Numbered from the stretch's first letter, positions 33,089 to 44,735 are shown. The stretch is 59,719 nucleotides of DNA from Nocardia otitidiscaviarum NBRC 14405 (GCF_000308635.1 NZ_BAGD01000101.1:1-59719); one strand, 5' to 3'. The notes: generated from the letters alone by a model not told the origin. A program made the numbers and translations.

Positions 33089-34297
33089 ATGGAGCATGTC
33101 GAGGAAGTCGCGAAGACAGCTGTAGCCCAGTGCAATTCGGCCCAGCCGCGGTATTGGGCCGGGGTGGCCGCCCTGGCCGGGGGCACCTTCACGGTGGTCA
33201 CCTCGGAGATGCTGCCGGTGGGACTGCTGACGCCGATGAGCGAGGCGCTGCGCATCAGCGCCGGCACCGCCGGACTGTCGCTGACCGTGACCGGCCTGGT
33301 CGCCGCCGTCTCGGCGCCGCTGCTGACCGCGTGGGGCGGGCGGTTCGATCGGCGCACCATGCTGGCGGCGCTCATGGCGGTGGTGCTGCTGGGCAATCTC
33401 GGCACCGCATGGGCCCCGGGTCCGGTCGCGCTGATCGCGGCGCGCGTACTGGTCGGGGTCGGCATGGGTGGGGTCTGGGCGATCGCGGCGGGACTGGCCG
33501 TGCGTCTGGTGCCGCCGAGGTCGGTGGGGTCCGCCACCGCGCTGGTGTTCAGCGGTGTCGCGGTGGCCTCGGTGCTCGGCGTTCCGGCGGGGACGTTCAT
33601 CGGGGCGGTCGCCGGGTGGCGGGCGGCCTTCGCTGTGGTCGCGGGCCTGGGGCTGCTGGTCGGCGCGGCCATGCTGGCCTGCCTGCCGAAACTGCCCGCC
33701 GAACAGGCGGTTTCGCTGCGCGCCGCACTGGGCCGGGCGCGAATTCCGCGGGTGCGCACCGGTTTGGTGGTGATCGCCTTCCTGGTGACCGGGCATTTCG
33801 CGGCCTACACCTATATCCGCCCGGTGCTGGAGAGCCGGGCGCACGCGGGCGCGAGCCTGGTGTCGACACTGCTGCTGGTCTACGGAATCACCGGCGTCCT
33901 GGGCAATTTCGCCTCAGGCGCACTGGCGGCCCGGTCCCCGCGCCGCACCCTGATGGTCATCGCCACGACACTCGGCGCGACGGTGTCGCTGCTGCCGGTG
34001 CTGGGTGCGGCGCTGCCCGCCGCGGTGCTGCTGGTGGCGGTGTGGGGGCTGGCGTACGGCGGCGTCTCGGTGAGCGCCCAGCTGTGGTTGGCGGCCGCGG
34101 ATCCCACGGCGCGGGAGAGCGTATCGGCGTTGTTCGTCGCGGTCTTCAATGCGGCCATCGCGGCGGGCGCGCTGCTCGGCGGACTGGTGACTGATCGCCT
34201 CGGCGTGGCGGCGGCCATGGTTGTGGGCGGTTTGTTCGGATTCGCCGCACTACTCGCGGCGGCAACGGGCCACGCCCCGGCGAGTCCTCGACCCTGA
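33089..34297 (+). CDS. MFS transporter, DHA1 (AraJ/CmlA-like)
   Basis: A 402-residue exporter with 12 predicted helices. FTVVTSEMLPVGLL in the first helix and LLTAWGGRFDRRTML as motif A are typical of the DHA1 AraJ/YdhP/CmlA group, which exports arabinose-like sugars, purines or chloramphenicol. The second half carries YGITGVLGNFASGALAARSPRRTLM. It is divergent from the LysR gene, a common regulator-pump pair. ATG 33089 is preceded by TGGAG. Substrate unknown. Confidence 0.88.
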   Translation: MEHVEEVAKTAVAQCNSAQPRYWAGVAALAGGTFTVVTSEMLPVGLLTPMSEALRISAGTAGLSLTVTGLVAAVSAPLLTAWGGRFDRRTMLAALMAVVLLGNLGTAWAPGPVALIAARVLVGVGMGGVWAIAAGLAVRLVPPRSVGSATALVFSGVAVASVLGVPAGTFIGAVAGWRAAFAVVAGLGLLVGAAMLACLPKLPAEQAVSLRAALGRARIPRVRTGLVVIAFLVTGHFAAYTYIRPVLESRAHAGASLVSTLLLVYGITGVLGNFASGALAARSPRRTLMVIATTLGATVSLLPVLGAALPAAVLLVAVWGLAYGGVSVSAQLWLAAADPTARESVSALFVAVFNAAIAAGALLGGLVTDRLGVAAAMVVGGLFGFAALLAAATGHAPASPRP

Positions 34298-34365
34298 CCG
34301 CGCCCGCGATGTTTCGATAGGGACCGATAGGTATGCGGTACAGCACAATCCGAGGAGATCCGATT

Positions 34366-34989
34366 ATGCGTAGCACCCGCTTCACTCGTCGTATCAGCGT
34401 CACCATCGCGGCCACCGCGGCGATCATCGGTATCGCGAACGGCCCCGCCACCGCCGCACCGGAACTCGACTGGACCACGGCGGTCACCGAACTGCGCACC
34501 GCGGCGGCCGGGAATCCCGCCGCCGAACAGGCCGTGGACCGCCTGCTCGCATCCGGACAGTCCGCCACCGAGGTGGCGCTGCCCGCCCAGCCGTTCCAGA
34601 TTCCGGCACAGTCGGATATCGGCCGTGGCAACGGCCCCGGCGTCTACGGTTCGGGCATCGCGCTCGGCATCGACGGCTTCCGCTTCGGCTTCTTCGGCGG
34701 CCCGGGCACCATCGCGCCCGATCAAGGCGGCGCCAAACTCGAAGTGGTGTGGATCAATCTGTCCAATGGCCGCAGCGGCACCAACGTCCTGACCGAACAC
34801 CAGGACATTCCGGTGGACACCACCATCCGCACCGCCGTCCTCGATCCGGGGCCGGGTCTGATCGTCGCCGCCGTGTACGGCAGCCTCTGGCACCGCTGGT
34901 CGGTCCCCGTCAGCGACGCCCACCCCGACGGCTACCAGTACCAGCTGGGCACCATCTCGGTCCCGTCCTTCGGCGCGGTCTACAACTGA
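34366..34989 (+). CDS. Secreted protein of unknown function
   Basis: A 207-residue protein with a Sec signal peptide: MRSTRFTRR, then a hydrophobic core ISVTIAATAAIIGIA and a cut site near ATAAPE. The mature part has a short helical start (WTTAVTELRTAAAGNPAAEQAVDRLL) and a Gly-rich beta domain with SGIALGIDGFRFGFFGGPG and VEVWIN-like strands. There are no cysteines in the mature chain. I do not recognise the family. GAGGAG lies 8 bases before the ATG at 34366. A 38-bp perfect palindrome follows the gene. Confidence 0.65.
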   Translation: MRSTRFTRRISVTIAATAAIIGIANGPATAAPELDWTTAVTELRTAAAGNPAAEQAVDRLLASGQSATEVALPAQPFQIPAQSDIGRGNGPGVYGSGIALGIDGFRFGFFGGPGTIAPDQGGAKLEVVWINLSNGRSGTNVLTEHQDIPVDTTIRTAVLDPGPGLIVAAVYGSLWHRWSVPVSDAHPDGYQYQLGTISVPSFGAVYN

Positions 34990-35014
34990 CCCGCGCGGCG
35001 TCGATCCGATAGCC

Positions 35015-35052
35015 GACGAGGGCGTCCGAGCCGCGGCTCGGACGCCCTCGTC
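35015..35052. terminator. Bidirectional terminator, 38-bp perfect palindrome
   Basis: GACGAGGGCGTCCGAGCCG and its exact complement stand back to back between the secreted-protein gene and the converging secA1 gene. Each transcript would form a long hairpin ahead of the gene on the other strand. No T run. Confidence 0.75.
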
Positions 35053-35062
35053 ATCGGTGGAA

Positions 35063-37897
<2,835 letters not shown>

Positions 37898-38295
37898 GGG
37901 CTCAGTCAGTCCTCTGGTAGGTGTGTCGGTCTTGATTCCCCGGAGGGTTTCGGGCCGCGCGGATGCACGGCCAAACCCCATGGTAATGCTGTCCCGATCG
38001 TATGCGCTGAAGTGCGCGAGCGGGTGACCGGGCGGCGACCGCGGCGCTCGCCCGGGGCGGCCGCGGGGCGATTTCCCGACTTCAGCTATTACTCAGCGAA
38101 TCGTTTTGGCGCAGAACCTGTTTCACCGGCCTTGGCGTAGGATGGTGAGCGTCCGTCGCGTGGGTGCGCGTGCTCGCGCACTCGAGAGGGGTTCGGCGAC
38201 GGCGCAGGGGGCCGGGCATCGACGCCCGATTTCCCCAGTGATCCGGATCGCTTGCGCACAGAACCGGCACACATACCGCCGACCGGAGCGGCAGG
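37898..38295. promoter_or_regulatory. Divergent intergenic region, secA1 / WS-DGAT-like gene
   Basis: About 400 bases hold the promoters of both genes. An extended -10 candidate (GGCGTAGGAT, ending at about 38140) points toward the WS/DGAT-like gene; its -35 is not convincing. I see no gene, RNA structure or long repeat here. Confidence 0.35.
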
Positions 38296-39759
38296 ATGAG
38301 TGCGGTCGGCAGGGAAAAGCAGGGAGTAGCGGGCAGCGTGATCACCAGACTGACGCCGCAGGACGCGTCGTTCTATCGGCTCGAATCGAGTAGTAACCCG
38401 ATGCACATCGGCTCTCTCGCGATTCTGCGAAATCCCGGCTCCACCGGGAACTCCGGTAGGCGGCCGCTGGATTACGACCGGCTCGTCGAACTGGTGGAGG
38501 CCCGCCTGCCGCTGGTCCCCCGCTACCGGCGCAAGGTCCGCGAGATCCCGTTCGCGCTGGGCCGTCCGGTCTGGGTGGACGACGCCGGGTTCGACATCAC
38601 CTATCACATCCGCCGCTCGGCGCTGCCGGAACCCGGGACCGACGCGCAGTTGCACGATCTGGTCGCCCGGCTGGCCTCCCATCCGCTCGACCACACCCGG
38701 CCGCTGTGGGAGATGTACCTGGTCGAGGGGTTGGCCGGGGGACGCTGCGCGGTCTTCACCAAAACGCATTCGGCACTGGTGGACGGTGACGCCGCATTGG
38801 AGATCGGGCATGTGATCCTGGACTCCTCCGCCGCGCCCCGCGAACTCGCCGACGACGCCTGGACCCCGCATCGCGAACCCGCCGACCTGGAACTGCTGAT
38901 CGGCGCGATCCTGCACCTGGCCACCCAGCCGCGGGAGGCGTTCGATGTCCTCCGCCACCAGGGCGCGGAGGCGTTCGCCTTCGTCGACGCCACCGGCAAG
39001 GCCGTGAAGAAGATGGTGTCCATGGTGCGCGCCGCCGCGGTCGGCTTCGCCGACAGTCCGCTCAATACCCGGACCTCGCGCAATCGACGGTTCGAGGTGG
39101 CGCGCACCGATCTGGAGGACTACCGCAAGATCCGCCGCAGATTCGACTGCTCCATCAACGATGTGGTCCTCTCGGTGGTCACCGGCGCGCTGCGCAACTG
39201 GCTGCTCTCGCGCGGCGAGGTGCTCACCGAATCCTCGGCGTTGCGGGCCGTGGTGCCGATGAGCGTGTACTCCGAGGGACCCGACGGGCAGCTGAAACCG
39301 GCCGGTCGGGTGACCTCGCTGCTGGTGGATCTGCCGGTCGGCGAACCGAATCCGGTCATCCGGCTCTCGCACCTCAGGCACGCCACCGAGGTGCACACCA
39401 AGCATCAGCACGGCGTGCGCGCGCGGACCCTGGTGCACATGGCCGGATTCGCCCCGGCGAGCCTGCATGCTATGAGCGTGCGGGCAGCGAGTACGTTCGC
39501 AGAACACACGTTCAATCTGGTGATCACCAACGCGCCGGGTCCGCAGCGGCCGATGTACATCGGCGGCGCGCGGATGCTGGAGATGTATCCGGTATCACCA
39601 TTGCTGCGCTATCAGGCGCTGAGCATCGGGATCACGTCCTACGACGGGCGCGTGTTCTACGGGCTCAATGCCGATCGCGACGCGATGGCCGATATCGCGG
39701 TGCTGACCGCGTCGGTGCACGAGTCGATGGAGGAGATGCTCGGTGCCTGCGTCCAGTGA
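38296..39759 (+). CDS. WS/DGAT-family acyltransferase-like protein with altered active site
   Basis: A 487-residue member of the wax ester synthase/diacylglycerol acyltransferase family, which makes storage wax or triacylglycerol from acyl-CoA. RLTPQDASFYRLESSSNPMHIGS is the usual start, PLWEMYLVEGL and NDVVLSVVTGALRNWL are conserved blocks, and ITNAPGPQRPMYIGGARM lies near the end. The catalytic motif HHxxxDG reads H158-S-A-L-V-D-G164: the second histidine, the general base, is Ser159. So activity may be lost or changed. ATG 38296 has GGAG 7 bases upstream; GTG 38338 starts exactly at the conserved domain. Its position recalls tgs3 near desA3 in mycobacteria. Confidence 0.85.
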   Translation: MSAVGREKQGVAGSVITRLTPQDASFYRLESSSNPMHIGSLAILRNPGSTGNSGRRPLDYDRLVELVEARLPLVPRYRRKVREIPFALGRPVWVDDAGFDITYHIRRSALPEPGTDAQLHDLVARLASHPLDHTRPLWEMYLVEGLAGGRCAVFTKTHSALVDGDAALEIGHVILDSSAAPRELADDAWTPHREPADLELLIGAILHLATQPREAFDVLRHQGAEAFAFVDATGKAVKKMVSMVRAAAVGFADSPLNTRTSRNRRFEVARTDLEDYRKIRRRFDCSINDVVLSVVTGALRNWLLSRGEVLTESSALRAVVPMSVYSEGPDGQLKPAGRVTSLLVDLPVGEPNPVIRLSHLRHATEVHTKHQHGVRARTLVHMAGFAPASLHAMSVRAASTFAEHTFNLVITNAPGPQRPMYIGGARMLEMYPVSPLLRYQALSIGITSYDGRVFYGLNADRDAMADIAVLTASVHESMEEMLGACVQ

Positions 39760-40474
39760 GTCGTCCCACCGCGCCGTATCCGGGAAGCTACGGGTCTACG
39801 TACCCGTCACCGTGGCCATGCTGCGGGAGCTGGTGACCGAGCGGGAGCTGCGGGCGGTGAACGACACCGCCTTCGCGGTCACCCCAGCCCTGCGCGAGGC
39901 GTACGCCTCCGGCGATGACGAGGAGCTGGCGGAGGTCGCCATGGGCGAGGCCGCGCGCGCCTCGCTGCGACTGCTCGCCGACGACCGGGCCGCGGACGAA
40001 CTGCACGGCACCGGGGACGACGGTGACGCGGCCGGCGGGTCCGGTGCCACGGACGATGCCGGTGATGTCGCGGCCCGGACGGACGACACCGGCGACTCGG
40101 CGGACACCGACGGCGGGGATGACGCCGAGGCTGTGCTGGATCCGGCGACCGCCGACGGCCCCGCCCCGACCGACGTCTCACACCGCCCGGTCTACCGCCG
40201 TGCCGTCGTCGCAGCCGATGTGGAGGGCGCGACCCTGCGCCCGGACCTCGACGACGCGGTGGTGCGGCTGAGCGGCCCCATCACCTGGAACCGCGTCGCC
40301 TCCGTGCATCTGGACCTGGTGGAGGCCGAACCCGCCGTGGCCAAGGCGGTGGATGTCATCGACGCCGCCGATATGGGCGATCCGGACGCCGAATTCGTGC
40401 TCGGCGACGCCGAGGACCACCAACTGGCCTGGTACGCCACCCAGGAACTGCCGTTCCTGCTGGACCTGCTGTAG
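39743..40474 (+). CDS. DUF6912-like conserved protein (Rv3231c type) with acidic insert
   Basis: A 243-residue cytosolic protein. It starts GKLRVYVPVTVAMLRELV and ends DAEDHQLAWYATQELPFLLDLL, a pattern of the Rv3231c/DUF6912 family found next to desaturase genes in mycobacteria. Between residues about 88 and 147 lies an Asp/Gly/Ala-rich stretch that looks disordered and appears inserted into the fold. Function unknown. The GTG start overlaps the acyltransferase-like gene by 17 bases, so the two are co-expressed. Confidence 0.75.
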   Translation: MPASSESSHRAVSGKLRVYVPVTVAMLRELVTERELRAVNDTAFAVTPALREAYASGDDEELAEVAMGEAARASLRLLADDRAADELHGTGDDGDAAGGSGATDDAGDVAARTDDTGDSADTDGGDDAEAVLDPATADGPAPTDVSHRPVYRRAVVAADVEGATLRPDLDDAVVRLSGPITWNRVASVHLDLVEAEPAVAKAVDVIDAADMGDPDAEFVLGDAEDHQLAWYATQELPFLLDLL

Positions 40475-40513
40475 CGCTGACGAGAGACCTCTTCCCTCGG
40501 CGGCGACGGCACC

Positions 40514-40534
40514 GTAACCTACGATGCCGTAACC
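40514..40534. promoter_or_regulatory. Operator shared with the second desaturase gene
   Basis: GTAACC-TACGATGCC-GTAACC: two direct GTAACC boxes 15 bp apart, in the region before the ferredoxin reductase gene. The same arrangement, with three boxes, occurs at 43394-43429 before the second desaturase. Confidence 0.6.
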
Positions 40535-40655
40535 TTGGCGGCGGAGGCGTGCGGATGCGCGCCGATTGCGCCGCGGCGGTGGCAACGAGGTCGGCCGCGG
40601 GAGAAGCACAGCGCTCGAGCAGCGCACACGATGACGAGGAAGAGCGTCCGCGATC

Positions 40656-41810
40656 ATGGGTTTGAAAGTTGGGGGTATGCGAGGGCTGCGGGAGTGGTTG
40701 GAGGCTCCGGTCGCCGAACACGGTCCGGCGGGGCGCACCCGGATGGAGGCGCTGCGCGGGGCCGCGGCCCGCATCACCACGCCGCTGCTGCCGGACGACT
40801 ACCTGCACCTGGTGAATCCGCTGTGGTCGGCGCGGGAGCTGCGCGGGCGCATCGTGGAGGTGCGCAAGGAGACCGCCGATTCGGCCACGCTGGTGATCAA
40901 GCCGGGCTGGGGTTTCGACTTCAAGTTCGAGCCGGGCCAGTACATCGGCATCGGCGTCCTGGTGAACGGCCGCTGGCACTGGCGCTCGTACTCGCTGACC
41001 TGTCCCCCGGATTGGACCGATCCGGGCCATCGGTCCAAGCGGCTCATCTCCATCGCGGTCAAGGCCATGCCGGAGGGTTTCCTCTCCAGCCACCTGGTGT
41101 CGGGCGTCCCGGTCGGCAGCGTGGTGCGGCTGGCCGCGCCGCAGGGCGGCTTCGTGCTGCCCGAGCCGCCGCCCGCCAAGGTGCTTTTCCTCACCGCGGG
41201 CTCGGGCATCACTCCGGTCATGGCCATGCTGCGCACCATGGACCGTCGCGGGGTGGTGCCGGATGTGGTGCACGTGCACTCCGCCCGCACCCCCGACGAT
41301 GTGATGTTCGGCGAGGAACTGCGTGAATTGCACGAGCGGCACCCGAGTTTCACCGCCGACCTGCATTTCACCGGTGAGCACGGCAAGCTCGACCTGGCCG
41401 AGCTGGACCGGCGCGTCCCGGACTGGTGCGAACGCGACACCTGGGCCTGCGGCCCGGCCGCCATGCTGGACTCCGCCGAAAAGCACTGGGCCGCCGCCGG
41501 TATCGGGGAGCGGCTGCATGTGGAGCGCTTCGAGATCGAACGCTCGGCGGTCGGCGAGGGCGGCACCGTCACCTTCGCCAAGACCGGCCGCAGCGTGGAG
41601 ATCGACGGGGCGACCAGTCTGCTTCAGGCCGGTGAGGGCGCGGGCGTGCGCATGCCGTTCGGCTGCCGCATGGGCATCTGCCAGACCTGCGTGGTGACCA
41701 TTACCGATGGTCATGTCCGAGATCTGCGCAACGGCAACGAACATCGCGCCGGGGACAAGGTGCAGACCTGCATCTCCGCCGCCGCGGGCGACTGCACCCT
41801 GGATGTGTGA
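40656..41810 (+). CDS. Ferredoxin reductase with 2Fe-2S domain, desaturase electron donor
   Basis: A 384-residue three-domain oxidoreductase: FAD domain (FEPGQYIGIGVLV, HWRSYSLTCPP), NAD(P) domain (LFLTAGSGITPVMAMLR, WACGPAAML) and a C-terminal plant-type [2Fe-2S] domain with Cys337, 342, 345 and 372 (C-x4-C-x2-C-x26-C). It passes electrons from NAD(P)H to the di-iron desaturase encoded next, as Rv3230c does for DesA3. Start ATG 40656, with GAGGAAGAG upstream; ATG 40677 is an alternative. Operator boxes lie about 120 bases upstream. Its partner gene begins 105 bases after its stop. Confidence 0.92.
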   Translation: MGLKVGGMRGLREWLEAPVAEHGPAGRTRMEALRGAAARITTPLLPDDYLHLVNPLWSARELRGRIVEVRKETADSATLVIKPGWGFDFKFEPGQYIGIGVLVNGRWHWRSYSLTCPPDWTDPGHRSKRLISIAVKAMPEGFLSSHLVSGVPVGSVVRLAAPQGGFVLPEPPPAKVLFLTAGSGITPVMAMLRTMDRRGVVPDVVHVHSARTPDDVMFGEELRELHERHPSFTADLHFTGEHGKLDLAELDRRVPDWCERDTWACGPAAMLDSAEKHWAAAGIGERLHVERFEIERSAVGEGGTVTFAKTGRSVEIDGATSLLQAGEGAGVRMPFGCRMGICQTCVVTITDGHVRDLRNGNEHRAGDKVQTCISAAAGDCTLDV

Positions 41811-41915
41811 GCCGACGCCTGTACCCTCGATGGCAGTCGAGCACGGTGCCGGACACGGCGCGATCTGCGACGCGCGTCCCGGTTCGGGGCACTCGAATCA
41901 TGGAAGGATCCGCCG

Positions 41916-43337
41916 GTGGCAATCACCGACATCAAAGCTTTCGCTCATCTGACCGAGGCCGATATCGAGACCCTGGGTCAGGAGCTCGACGCCATTCGCC
42001 GTGAGGTCGAACTCTCCCTCGGCGAGCGCGACGCCAAGTACATCCGCCGGACGATCGCGGCCCAGCGGGCACTGGAGGCCGCCGGGCGCGCCACGCTGTT
42101 CTTCTCCAAGAAGCGCTGGGCCTGGATCACCGGCACCGCTCTGCTCTCGGTCGCCAAGATCATCGAGAACATGGAGCTCGGGCACAACATCAGCCACGGG
42201 CAGTGGGACTGGATGAACGACCCGGAGATCCACTCCACCACCTGGGAGTGGGATATGACCGGGACGTCGGCGCAGTGGAAGGCCGCGCACAACTACTCCC
42301 ACCACACCTACACCAATATCGTGGACATGGACCACGACGTGGGTTTCGGCATTCTGCGCATGACCCGCGACGAGGAGTGGCGGCCGCGCAATCTCGCCCA
42401 GCCGGTGGGGAATCTGGTGCTGGCGGCGCTGTTCGAGTGGGGTATCGCCCTGCACGATCTGTCCATTGTGAAGGAGCATCTGGGGACCGACCCCAAGCAG
42501 GTGCTGTCGGAGCCGAACAAGGAGTTCTTCAAGAAGGCGGGCCGTCAGGTCGCCAAGGACTTCGTGATCTTCCCGGCGCTCACCGGCCCGGCCTGGAAGC
42601 AGACACTCAAGGCGAATGCCACCGCGAATCTGGTGCGCAATCTCTGGGCATACGCGGTGATCTTCTGCGGCCATTTCCCGGACGGGGCCGAGAAGTTCAC
42701 CCAGGAGCAGTTCGAGAACGAGACGCGGGGCGAGTGGTACCTGCGGCAGATGCTGGGCAGCGCCAATTTCGAGGCGGGTCCGGTGATGGCGTTCATGAGT
42801 GGCAATCTGAGCTTCCAGATCGAGCATCACCTGTTCCCGGACATTCCCAGCAATCGATACCACCAGGTGTCGGTGAAGGTACGCGAACTGTGCGACAAGT
42901 ACGACCTGCCCTACACCACCGGTTCGCTGGGCAAGCAGTATCTGCTGGCCTTCCGGACAATTCATAAACTCGCGCTGCCGGACCGATTCCTCAAGCGCAC
43001 CGCCGACGACGCGCCGGAGACCTCGTCGGAGCGCAAGTTCGCGGGCATCACGCTGCCATCACTGCCGTCGATGCCGTCGATGCCGAGTGACGAGTGGCTG
43101 GTCGAACATCACTGGCCCGTCGACCCGGTCACCGGTAAGCGTCAGGGACTGCGGTCGGCGATGGCCGAGGCCAAGGTGGCGCTGAAGGAGAAGGCGCGGC
43201 ACGAGAAGGAAGTGCTGCGCGAGGCCAGGGCGGCACTGAAGGAGAAGGCGCGCCAGGAGAAGGAAGTGCTGCGCGAGAAGGCCCGCAACAGTGAGCGGGG
43301 CCGGTCGCTGTCGCGTTTCCTGCGCCGCAATTACTAA
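41916..43337 (+). CDS. desA3: Stearoyl-CoA-type fatty acid desaturase, DesA3-like (first copy)
   Basis: A 473-residue membrane di-iron desaturase that should introduce a delta-9 double bond into acyl-CoA. Histidine boxes: H90-x3-H94 (GHNISHGQW), H125-x2-HH130 (HNYSHHTYTN) and Q301-x2-HH305 (QIEHHLFP). Membrane helices flank the first box and lie near 215-255. The tail from ~430 is unusual: two copies of a 16-18-residue coiled-coil unit (LKEKARHEKEVLREAR / LKEKARQEKEVLREKAR), absent from the second copy. GTG 41916 has AAGGA 9 bases upstream. It follows its reductase in one operon. Confidence 0.93.
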   Translation: MAITDIKAFAHLTEADIETLGQELDAIRREVELSLGERDAKYIRRTIAAQRALEAAGRATLFFSKKRWAWITGTALLSVAKIIENMELGHNISHGQWDWMNDPEIHSTTWEWDMTGTSAQWKAAHNYSHHTYTNIVDMDHDVGFGILRMTRDEEWRPRNLAQPVGNLVLAALFEWGIALHDLSIVKEHLGTDPKQVLSEPNKEFFKKAGRQVAKDFVIFPALTGPAWKQTLKANATANLVRNLWAYAVIFCGHFPDGAEKFTQEQFENETRGEWYLRQMLGSANFEAGPVMAFMSGNLSFQIEHHLFPDIPSNRYHQVSVKVRELCDKYDLPYTTGSLGKQYLLAFRTIHKLALPDRFLKRTADDAPETSSERKFAGITLPSLPSMPSMPSDEWLVEHHWPVDPVTGKRQGLRSAMAEAKVALKEKARHEKEVLREARAALKEKARQEKEVLREKARNSERGRSLSRFLRRNY

Positions 43338-43388
43338 CACAATCAGATATCGAAAGCAATGCGTTCTTCGACACGGTAGGGATTCATT

Positions 43389-43429
43389 CGTAGGCAACCT
43401 ACGGGACCGTAACCTACGGTAGTGTAACC
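43389..43429. promoter_or_regulatory. Triple 15-bp operator repeats before the second desaturase
   Basis: GCAACC, GTAACC and GTAACC start at 43394, 43409 and 43424, each 15 bp apart, separated by TACGG-type spacers. Two palindromes are embedded: CGTAGG-CAA-CCTACG (43389-43403) and CCGTA-ACC-TACGG (about 43407-43419). The last box ends 3 bases before the ATG, so a bound repressor would cover the start of transcription. Confidence 0.7.
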
Positions 43430-43432
43430 ACC

Positions 43433-44686
43433 ATGGCGATCTCGGATGTCAAGGAATACGCACATCTCACCCCCGAGGATGTCGAAGCCATCGGCGCGGA
43501 ACTGGACGCGATTCGCCGCGAGATCGAATCGTCTCGTGGCGAACGCGACGCCAAGTACATCCGCAATGTGATCCGGTTGCAGCGCGGCCTCGAAATCAGC
43601 GGCCGCGCGGTGCTGTTCGCGAGCCTCTTCCCGCCCGCCTGGTTCGCGGGTGTGGCCCTGCTGTCCACGGCCAAGATCATCGAGAATATGGAGATCGGCC
43701 ACAATGTGATGCACGGCCAGTGGGATTGGATGAACGATCCGGAAATCCATTCCACCAGCTGGGAATGGGACAATGTCGGCCCGGCCGAGCACTGGAAGAT
43801 CACCCACAACTTCCTGCACCACAAGTACACCAACGTGCTGGGCATGGACGACGACATCGGCTACGGACTGCTGCGCGTCACCCGCGATCAGCGGTGGTCG
43901 CCGTTCTACCTGGGCCAGCCGGTGTACAACCTGCTGCTGCAGATGTTCTTCGAATACGGTGTGGCGATCCAGCATCTGGAGTTGGGCAAGGTCGCCAAGA
44001 AGAAGTGGGAGCCGGGCAGCCCCGAGCGCATCCAGTTCGAGCAGGACCGCAAACTCGTACTGAAGAAGATCGCCAAGCAGGCGGGCAAGGACTACCTGCT
44101 GTTCCCGCTGCTCACCGGCCCGGCGTTCTTCGGCACGCTCACCGCGAATCTCACCGCCAATGTGATTCGCAATGTGTGGACCAACGCGGTGATCTTCTGC
44201 GGGCACTTCCCCGACGGCGCGGAGAAGTTCACCCGCCGCGATGTGGAGACCGAGACCCAGGCCGAGTGGTACCTGCGGCAGATGCTGGGCAGCGCCAATA
44301 TCTCCGGTGGACGGCTCATGCACTTCATGACCGGCAACCTGTCGCACCAGATCGAGCACCACCTCTTCCCCGACCTGCCCTCCAACCGGCTGGCGTCCAT
44401 CGCCGTGCGAGTACGGGCCATGTGCGACAAGTACGACCTGCCCTACACCACCGGTTCGCTGCCGGTGCAGTACGCCAAGGCGTGGCGCACCATCATGAAG
44501 CTCTCGCTGCCCAACAAGTACCTGCGCCACACCACCGACGACGCCCCGGAGACCAAGTCGGAGAAGGCGTTCGGCGGCGCACCGGCGGTGGACCCGGCGA
44601 CCGGTCGCCGCCGCGGACTGCGCACCGCCCTCGCCGAGGGTCGCCGCCGCATCACCCGCCGCAAGGAACCGACCCTGGTCGGCTGA
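43433..44686 (+). CDS. Stearoyl-CoA-type fatty acid desaturase, DesA3-like (second copy)
   Basis: A 417-residue paralogue of the gene before it, clearly related from residue 1 to 380. Boxes: H90-x3-H94 (GHNVMHGQW), H125-x2-HH130 (HNFLHHKYTN) and Q306-x2-HH310 (QIEHHLFP). It lacks the coiled-coil tail of the first copy and ends in a short basic tail. It has its own promoter region with three operator repeats. No ribosome site precedes the ATG, and the repeats end almost at the start codon, so the mRNA may be leaderless. It presumably shares the reductase encoded upstream. A terminator follows. Confidence 0.92.
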   Translation: MAISDVKEYAHLTPEDVEAIGAELDAIRREIESSRGERDAKYIRNVIRLQRGLEISGRAVLFASLFPPAWFAGVALLSTAKIIENMEIGHNVMHGQWDWMNDPEIHSTSWEWDNVGPAEHWKITHNFLHHKYTNVLGMDDDIGYGLLRVTRDQRWSPFYLGQPVYNLLLQMFFEYGVAIQHLELGKVAKKKWEPGSPERIQFEQDRKLVLKKIAKQAGKDYLLFPLLTGPAFFGTLTANLTANVIRNVWTNAVIFCGHFPDGAEKFTRRDVETETQAEWYLRQMLGSANISGGRLMHFMTGNLSHQIEHHLFPDLPSNRLASIAVRVRAMCDKYDLPYTTGSLPVQYAKAWRTIMKLSLPNKYLRHTTDDAPETKSEKAFGGAPAVDPATGRRRGLRTALAEGRRRITRRKEPTLVG

Positions 44687-44704
44687 GCAGCCGGATCGGA
44701 TCCC

Positions 44705-44735
44705 GACGCCCCCTGCCTCATCGGCAGGGGGCGTC
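44705..44735 (+). terminator. Terminator after the second desaturase gene
   Basis: A perfect 13-bp stem GACGCCCCCTGCC/GGCAGGGGGCGTC with loop TCATC, 20 bases after the stop. No T run. Confidence 0.7.
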
